A program made the translations under genes and the position numbers. Positions 43,201-49,012 of a stretch of DNA of 49,012 nt are shown piece after piece. Numbering within the stretch: the first letter of the stretch is position 1; each line of letters begins with the position of its first letter. The stretch is from NCBI GenBank assembly GCA_024220525.1, contig JAMYWO010000084.1, positions 80,958 to 129,969 on the forward strand. Reading direction: 5' to 3'. The notes beneath the pieces were generated by a model that saw nothing but the letters and a program-made list of their open reading frames with translations, had not been told where the DNA came from and searched no databases. The DNA comes from Cochliopodium minus (Eukaryota > Discosea > Himatismenida > Cochliopodiidae).

Positions 43201-46200
43201 TCTTTCAAATCCTTCTCTTAAAACCAACCTCCCTTCTTATTCTCCCCCTACTCTCCCCACTCATTCTTCTCATGTCTCTATCAACTCCAACAACTCCAAC
43301 AACAACAAGAATAACAACACAGGGACAGGAATCATCAACACAGGGATAGGAAGCTATTCAATGCCTATCAAATCTCCCAACAAAATTATCATTAAAAATG
43401 TTTCCAAAATCCCTTCTCCCAACAATAATAATAACAATAATAATAACAATAATAATAACAATAATAATAACAATAATGGTAATAAGAAACAACAAATATA
43501 CAAAACAGATTCACAAGTAATTTCTTCCACAGAATTGATTTCAACCAAAATGGAAGTAAATCCCAAATACAGCACTGTGGACAATATTCCCCAACGTTCC
43601 AAAAACAATCTCTTCAACAGTGACAAAGGATTGTACAACAGTAATGAATACAATCTTTCGGATAGTAGTGGAAGCAGATCTCCTTTTAGTAGATCTCGTA
43701 AACAATCTCAGTCTTCCAAATTGAAAGGAGATTTTAACAGCAGATTTCAAGAAGTGATGGGTTCTCTTTCTGGTTTACACGAGTTGAAACAAGAAGATCA
43801 TTCTATGTTGTCTCATGACAAAGTCAGTACCAATCTTGAACTTATTTCCCTCGTTGAAGATTTCATTTTCAGTGCCAGATGTTACGGCAGAATCATCATT
43901 AGTGAAGTAAATCTTTTTTATTTTATCAATTTTCCTATTTTTTTTTTTTTTGAAATTCTTTTTCTTTTTTTTAACATAATTTGATCTTTTTCATTTAAAT
44001 TAATTTGATCTTTTTCATTTTTTTTTTTATCAAATTTAAAAAAGGTATATTTGCCACCAAAAAAGAAAACAATAAAGCCAGTGAAATTGGGAGGAATATT
44101 GGGAGGAGAAAAATACAGAGTTCATAACATTTTATTCAAGTTTGCATTGGATGTGGAAGGTTTGTTTGGTGGTGATCATCGTTCTGCTTCCAAAGTGGCA
44201 GGTCATGAATTAAAAGGTTGTATCAGTTATTTCAACTGTTCTGTTCCTGGTCTTTATTTTCCTCTCATGACCCTCGTTGATTTCAGTATTATTTTTTTTA
44301 TGGAGTTTCATATTTTTTATTTTTTCATATTTTTCATTTTTTTATTTTTTTTAATTTTAAATTAAATTAAAATTTTTATATTTTATTTTTTAAAAAAATA
44401 GAGGGATTTCGTTTGATTGCATCTTCACTTCTACCTTTGGAAAAAGGATCTTTGATGTATGGAAGTTCTGATGCTGGTGTTTCTTTTCTGAATAAAGGTC
44501 TTTTTTTTTAAAAAAAATTATTAATGAATTAAAGTTTTTTTTATTTTTAATATTTTTAAAAGTTTTTTTCATCTACTTATTTTTTATCGATTTATTCTTT
44601 CTGATTTTAATTTAATTTTATTATTTTTGAAATTGACAATTTTTTATTCTAAAAAAAGATGAGAAATTGTATGATCTCATTAACATCGCCTCTCAAAAGC
44701 TTGGATTGTGCGAACATTTTTGTGGAAAAGAAAATAATATTAAATTGAGAAGTCCTGCTGATTTAGAAGGTTTTATTAATTTTTTATTTATTTTTTTAAT
44801 ATTTTTGTATCATTATTATTTATTTATTATTTATTTTACTTTGTGTTTTATTATTCTTTTTTATTATTTTATTTTATTTCTTATTTATTATTTTATTTCA
44901 TATTTTATTTATTTATTGTATTTTTTTTTTTTTAATAAATAAAAAAAAAAGGACATAGAGGAAAAGACGGAAAGTATTATTTATTGGATTTTTCGAGAGC
45001 GATGCCACCAACATCACCAATACTAGAGGGAACAGAAGAAGAGATGGAATTTTCAAAGAAATGTTCACATTTGTTTCAGTTGTTCAGACCTGAATATTTA
45101 AGAAATTACGGAAAGGAGTTGTGTGCCGATGGTTTTTCTTCTTTTCTTTCTCCCAGTGACATGAGAGATAAAAATGAGGAAATAAACAATGCTACCAAAT
45201 TTCTTGTACAAGTTCACATTCCTAATTTCGCCATCAAACTTGTCACTCAAATTGATTATGAGTTTAAAGGTTGCCTTGCTGATTTGCATATCACTGAAGA
45301 ACTTCATCGTAATGGTATCAATGTTCGTTACTTGGGTAAAACAAATCAAAATTGATTTCATTCATAAATATAAATTAATTAAATAATAAAAAATAAAAAA
45401 AATAAAAATAATAAAAATAAAATAATAAAATAATAAAATAATAAAATAAATAAAAATAAAATAAAATAAAATATAAATAAAAAATAAATAGTAGAAAAAA
45501 AGTAAAACTTTTTTATAAAAAGGATTGGTGTATAAACATTTGCCAAATTCACATAAGGAGATCAAAACGTTGGTGTTGCTAGAGATGGTGGCGAGGGTGA
45601 TCAAAAATTTGTTGAGAGAAAAGTTGAGGAAAAGAGTAAAAGTGTTGAAAGTACCATTAGAAGAACCTTATCAACACTTGGTGGTAAAGTATCTCAACTT
45701 GGTGTACAGTAAATATGATGTAAAGAAAAATGGAGGGAGAAATGTGTTATGGGATAATTATATACCTGATAAGTTGGTTAAAGATTTTTGTTTTCCTCGT
45801 TCCCTTCTTTCTCTCATTAATCTCCGCCAAACAATTTTCACTTCTAAATTTTCTCGTGAAAATTTCAGTGGGGACAGCAAACAATTTGAAATTATAAAGT
45901 TTGAAGGGAGATACATGCTTTTACATCGTCTTTCTGCTCTTGCTGGTCTTTCTTTTCGCAGTGAAACAATGAAAGATTTGTGTACGAATCCTCATCTTTG
46001 GGACTACAAAAAAGTGTTTGACAATTCTGATCTGCTCTCCCTCAATGAAAAAGTCAAACACATGTCTTTCATTTTGTATGCAGAGGGATATATGTATTTA
46101 ACCAAGGGTTTGATGACTGAAAAGTATCAGGGTGAATCTATCAAAGCAGTGAGATATTTCAGAGAAGCATTAAAGAGTTTTGAAAATGCTTTGAACAGTA

Positions 46201-46673
46201 CCCCTAATGATCCTTTGCTTTTGAGAAATTGTGCTCGTGTCTTACACAGAATTGAAAAAACTTTGATTCAAATTGAAAGAAAAAACAAGAAAAAACAAGC
46301 CACCCCTCTTTCTCTAAACTCTTCCTACCTCTCAAGAGCCAATCATTATTTTAAAAAAGCTCTAGCTGCTGCTCCTTCTGCTTATTTGTTGACAGAGTAT
46401 GCTTGTTTTCTTGAAGATTGCAATGAAATGTCTCTTGCTGAAGACAAGTATCTTTGTAGTCTTTTACAAAATCCAAATCAGCCTCATTGTTTAAAAAGAT
46501 ATGGATCGTTTTTGCAAGATATCAAAAAAGATCCTGAAACTGGTGAAAAGTTCTTTCATCGACTTGTAGAAGTACAAAAAAAAGTGGAAAAGTTGAAAAA
46601 CATTAATCAAACCGAAAAAACTTTGATCTCTCAACCTTCTATTATTCAAAAATTGAGAAATAATAATAATTAA
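40292..46673 (+). CDS. RGS-RBD-C2-(Asn-rich)-CLU-TPR multidomain protein, 1716 residues
   Basis: Eleven exons (40292-40419, 40481-40688, 40758-41340, 41510-41660, 41740-42047, 42117-43906, 44045-44285, 44402-44497, 44659-44769, 44952-45335, 45523-46673) add to 5151 bases in frame. Residues 10-130 look like an RGS box (WEFWLICDIKNFEFEDKI, ESRTQIEKLMLIDVFEFM). About 188-262 is a Ras-binding-domain fold (SLLIVMPEENTHSQ, ITLRQVLLKICSKRGW). About 305-420 is a C2 domain (NLDPFVVLNLKDQSF, NPWFDFSLDVITM). Acidic and Asn/Pro-rich sequence fills 465-1000. About 1060-1330 is the CLU (clustered mitochondria) domain: YFPLMTLVDF, GFRLIASSLLPL, DGKYYLLDFSRAMPP. TPR-like repeats end the protein. Likely links G-protein/Ras signalling to CLU-type function. 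Confidence 0.8.
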
Positions 46674-46727
46674 TTGTTAATAAAAAAAAAGTTTCTAAAA
46701 ATATTTATTTTCCATTCAAAAAAATGA

Positions 46728-48800
46728 TTAAAGAGAAGAAATTAATTCTTGCATTTGATCAAATCTGGTTTGCATTAATTTGAGCAAAGGAGCAAATTGC
46801 TCTGTGCAAACTTTAGGCCACAAATCTAAACTCTTTTTACAAAGATGGAGTTGTTCTTTTATCATTTTGGCAAGTCCATCAACATAAATTTTGTGTGAAG
46901 GATTTTGTTCCAAATAAGAAGAAATTAAAAATGCATTTTTATACTTTACAACACCACCATTTACGGCAGCGTCCAACACACCCTGAACAGTTTGGATAAA
47001 AGGTTGAGAGTCGGTAGGTCTACCATCTTCAGAGTAAGTATCTATTCTTTCTTGAACTTGGAGATTCTTTTCTTGCATTTGTTCCAAAGCAAACTCGATA
47101 GGACTAAGATCCACTTCACTCTTTTCTATTATTTCCGTATTTGATTTTTCAGAAGGAAGTTTTTCACTCGTAACATAAAAAATCTTGTTGATCCAAATGT
47201 CCAATACCTCCTCTCCTGTTTTTGATTTTTTTACAGGCTTACTGTAAACGAAAACATCCAAATCAAAGCATGTTTGAAATTTCAAGACTTCAGAGGGCCA
47301 TTTTTTGTCCAGTTTTCTTTCTTCTTTTTTCATTTCCTCTCTTGAAGATGGTTGCACCTGGAATATTTGAAAATACATTTCGTCAGAATCAGTGATGGAA
47401 GAATCTGGTGGATTTGTATATGAAAGAAACTGTGCAGAGGGATATTTCTTTTCGAATGGTTCTCTGAATTCGTCCAATCTTTGTAATGGTTTTGCTTTGA
47501 ATATAAATTCTTTATTTGCCAACTTTCCAAATCCTTTTCCATAATACCCTACTCTATAATACATTGGAAAAAATGCTAATCTGCTCTGTGTCATTGATCT
47601 GATCAAAAAAGATTGATTAACAAATTTATATAATTTATTATATTGAAATATAAAATTATTTATAATTTAAAATAAAAATTGATAATTTTTATATATATAT
47701 TATAATACCTATAAAATTTGGACATCTTTTTGAGTACTTCAGCTCTGGCGATGTAATTGAAAGAATAGGACTCGTGTTTGTCACGTAAAATTTGGAGGAG
47801 TTCGATACTTTTTTCAAAGTATTTTCCTTCAGCAAAAAGGTCAATGGCTTCATTCATCAAATCACATTTTCTGTCATAGTCATTCGTCCAAGACAAAAGA
47901 TTGGAAACTCTCAAATAACAATTTGCTGCTTCCACAAACATTTCCTCTTTTTTGTGTTGTTCTGCAAGAAAAAAAGCCAGTTTCTCAAATGTCTCTATGT
48001 TCCCTTTTTTACTCAAACAATAATTCATTATTCCCAACACTGCATTTGCTCTGTCCACATTGTATGTAGGTGTTGGTGCCAATGTCCTTTTTTTAAAAAA
48101 AAATTTAATTTAATTTGATAAAACTAAAAAGTAAATTAAAATGAAATAACAGAAAAATAGAGTATAAAAAAAAAAGAATAAAAATAATTAATAGAAACAT
48201 CAAGAAACAAAACAAAACAATTAAATTAAATAAATAAAATAAAATCTATAATTAAAAGAAATAAAACAAAATAATTAAAAGAAACAAAACAAAATATTAA
48301 AATAAACAAAATAAAATAATTAAAAGAAACTAAAGAAAATAATTAAAATAGACAAAACAAAATAATAATTAAAAGAAACAAAATAAAATAAGATTAAAAT
48401 AACAGAAAAGAAAGAAAGAAATTGTAATGTACTTGAGGGAGAGGTGAAAAGAGAGATAATCAGAGACGAAAGAAAGGAGATGTTGAGAAACATGCTTGAG
48501 ATCATCAGAAGAAGAAAGTTGAGATTCCAAGTTACGTTGAAAAATAAGAGTAAAATTGGCGAGAAGAGAGTTGGGATGAGAATTTTCGGACATGAAAAGA
48601 TTATCCAGTGCTTTTGCTGTATTTGCTGACCCATTTGATACTCCCCCTGTTCTCTTGTATTCTTGTTTCAAACATGTCACATATAATGACACTCCCAACC
48701 CCTGTATTTCTTTTTGTTCTACAAATATCAAATTGAAAAAGTTTGGTATGAGTGTCTCCATTATTTCTGGTTGTGACTCTGCCAAAAACCCAAACAATTT
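46728..48800 (-). CDS. DOCK-family exchange factor, 3' half (DHR-2 catalytic domain)
   Basis: Three exons: 48800 to about 48433 (LFGFLAESQPEIMETLIPNF), about 48087-47710 and about 47600-46728, in phase. The second and third carry the DHR-2 order: FLAEQHKKEEMFVEAANCYL, AEGKYFEKSIELLQILRD, LKKMSKFYR, then YYRVGYYGKGFGKLANKEFI, where DOCKs have the conserved YYRVGFYG segment, and LSPIEFALEQMQEKN near the end. DHR-2 exchanges GDP on Rac/Cdc42. SH3 and DHR-1 are not upstream: the window ends in an AT tract. The first exon begins in phase 0, as required by the donor that ends the DOCK 5' half at 14530. It ends 54 bases from the convergent RGS-CLU gene. Confidence 0.88.
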
Positions 48801-48819
48801 CTAATTATACATTTCATTT

Positions 48820-49012
48820 TAGAAATAAAATAAAAATAAAAATAAAATAAATAAGAAATAAATTTAAAGGAATGAGAAATAAAATAAAAAATAAAAAATA
48901 AAAAAATAAAAAATAAGAAATAAAAAATAAAAAATAAAAAATAAAAAATAAAAAATAAAAAATAAAAAATTTGAAATAAAAAATTTGAAATAAAAAATTT
49001 GAAATAAAAAAT
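48820..49012. repeat. (AAAAAT)n tract with TTTGAAATAAAAAA units at the window end
   Basis: Starts as mixed AAATAAAAT and becomes regular (TAAAAA)n, then three TTTGAAATAAAAAA units up to the last base. The same two repeat types, in the same order and on the same strand, occur at about 14430-14505 next to the DOCK 5' half. Confidence 0.85.

Noticed and set aside
42121-43750. Other-frame ORFs in the Asn/Pro/Ser-rich exon
   Set aside because: Shadows of low-complexity coding sequence; the frame that splices to both neighbours is the one reported.

Overview
The window is a very AT-rich piece of a protist nuclear genome. The evidence is dense short AT-rich introns (almost all GT-AG), T-rich acceptors, asparagine-rich low-complexity protein, and a eukaryotic gene set: DOCK exchange factor, myosin, F-box/Skp1, RGS/C2, sirtuin, NTH1 and OSBP. 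A mitochondrial ribosomal protein (mL43) implies a mitochondrion with its own translation. The DOCK/RGS/myosin content, a hisactophilin-like beta-trefoil and poly-Asn suggest a free-living amoeba (amoebozoan-like), but I cannot fix the lineage. The standard genetic code fits every gene I spliced. Exon models were built by hand and checked for phase. Where lengths are quoted as exact, the exons sum to a clean reading frame.

Layout. 0-5.2 kb: 3' end of a PRPP synthetase with frameshifts, an LRR gene, and mL43 (minus). 5.3-9.5 kb: a TMF-type golgin (minus), interrupted by a single-N junction next to the 3' end of a non-LTR retrotransposon. 9.6-13.3 kb: 3' part of an unknown gene, a complete dTDP-glucose 4,6-dehydratase (minus), and a myosin that stops mid-motor. 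13.3-19.6 kb: an M24 peptidase lacking its 5' half, the 5' half of a DOCK gene, and a divergently transcribed RlmI-like rRNA methyltransferase. 20-25.5 kb: an OSBP cut at an N, and two head-to-head genes (alpha/beta hydrolase and PQQ-type sugar dehydrogenase), each without its 5' half. 25.8-35.5 kb: six-repeat beta-trefoil, nucleoplasmin-like/degenerate FKBP protein, Crinkler-like P-loop/nuclease-like protein, NTH1, sirtuin, and SH3 protein. 36-49 kb: an F-box/cullin-like/Skp1/zinc-finger fusion, a C2 membrane protein, a 1716-residue RGS-RBD-C2-CLU-TPR protein, and the 3' half of a DOCK gene.

Most novel: the gene at 36110-38614 splices perfectly over ten exons into one 454-residue protein. 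It carries an F-box, a cullin-N-terminal-like repeat, a Skp1 domain and two RanBP2/NZF zinc fingers, so it looks like the substrate-adaptor arm of an SCF ubiquitin ligase in one polypeptide, without the RING-binding half. Second: the RGS-RBD-C2-CLU-TPR protein, and the SAM-like/P-loop NTPase/PD-(D/E)XK-like protein. Splicing is also unusual: an 8-nt exon in NTH1, a 19-nt exon in the sugar dehydrogenase, and adjacent 13- and 14-nt exons in the M24 peptidase, where two apparent 2-nt exons each restore the frame.

Caution on continuity: several genes end abruptly at single Ns (7410, 9539, 19976) or at (TAAAAA)n-type tracts (14335-14520, 23935-24100). The DOCK 5' half (minus, ending at 14530) and the DOCK 3' half (minus, starting at 48800) have complementary content and matching intron phase, and the same TTTGAAATAAAAAA repeat flanks both. 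They are probably one gene split by a mis-join, so gene order across these tracts should not be taken as real.
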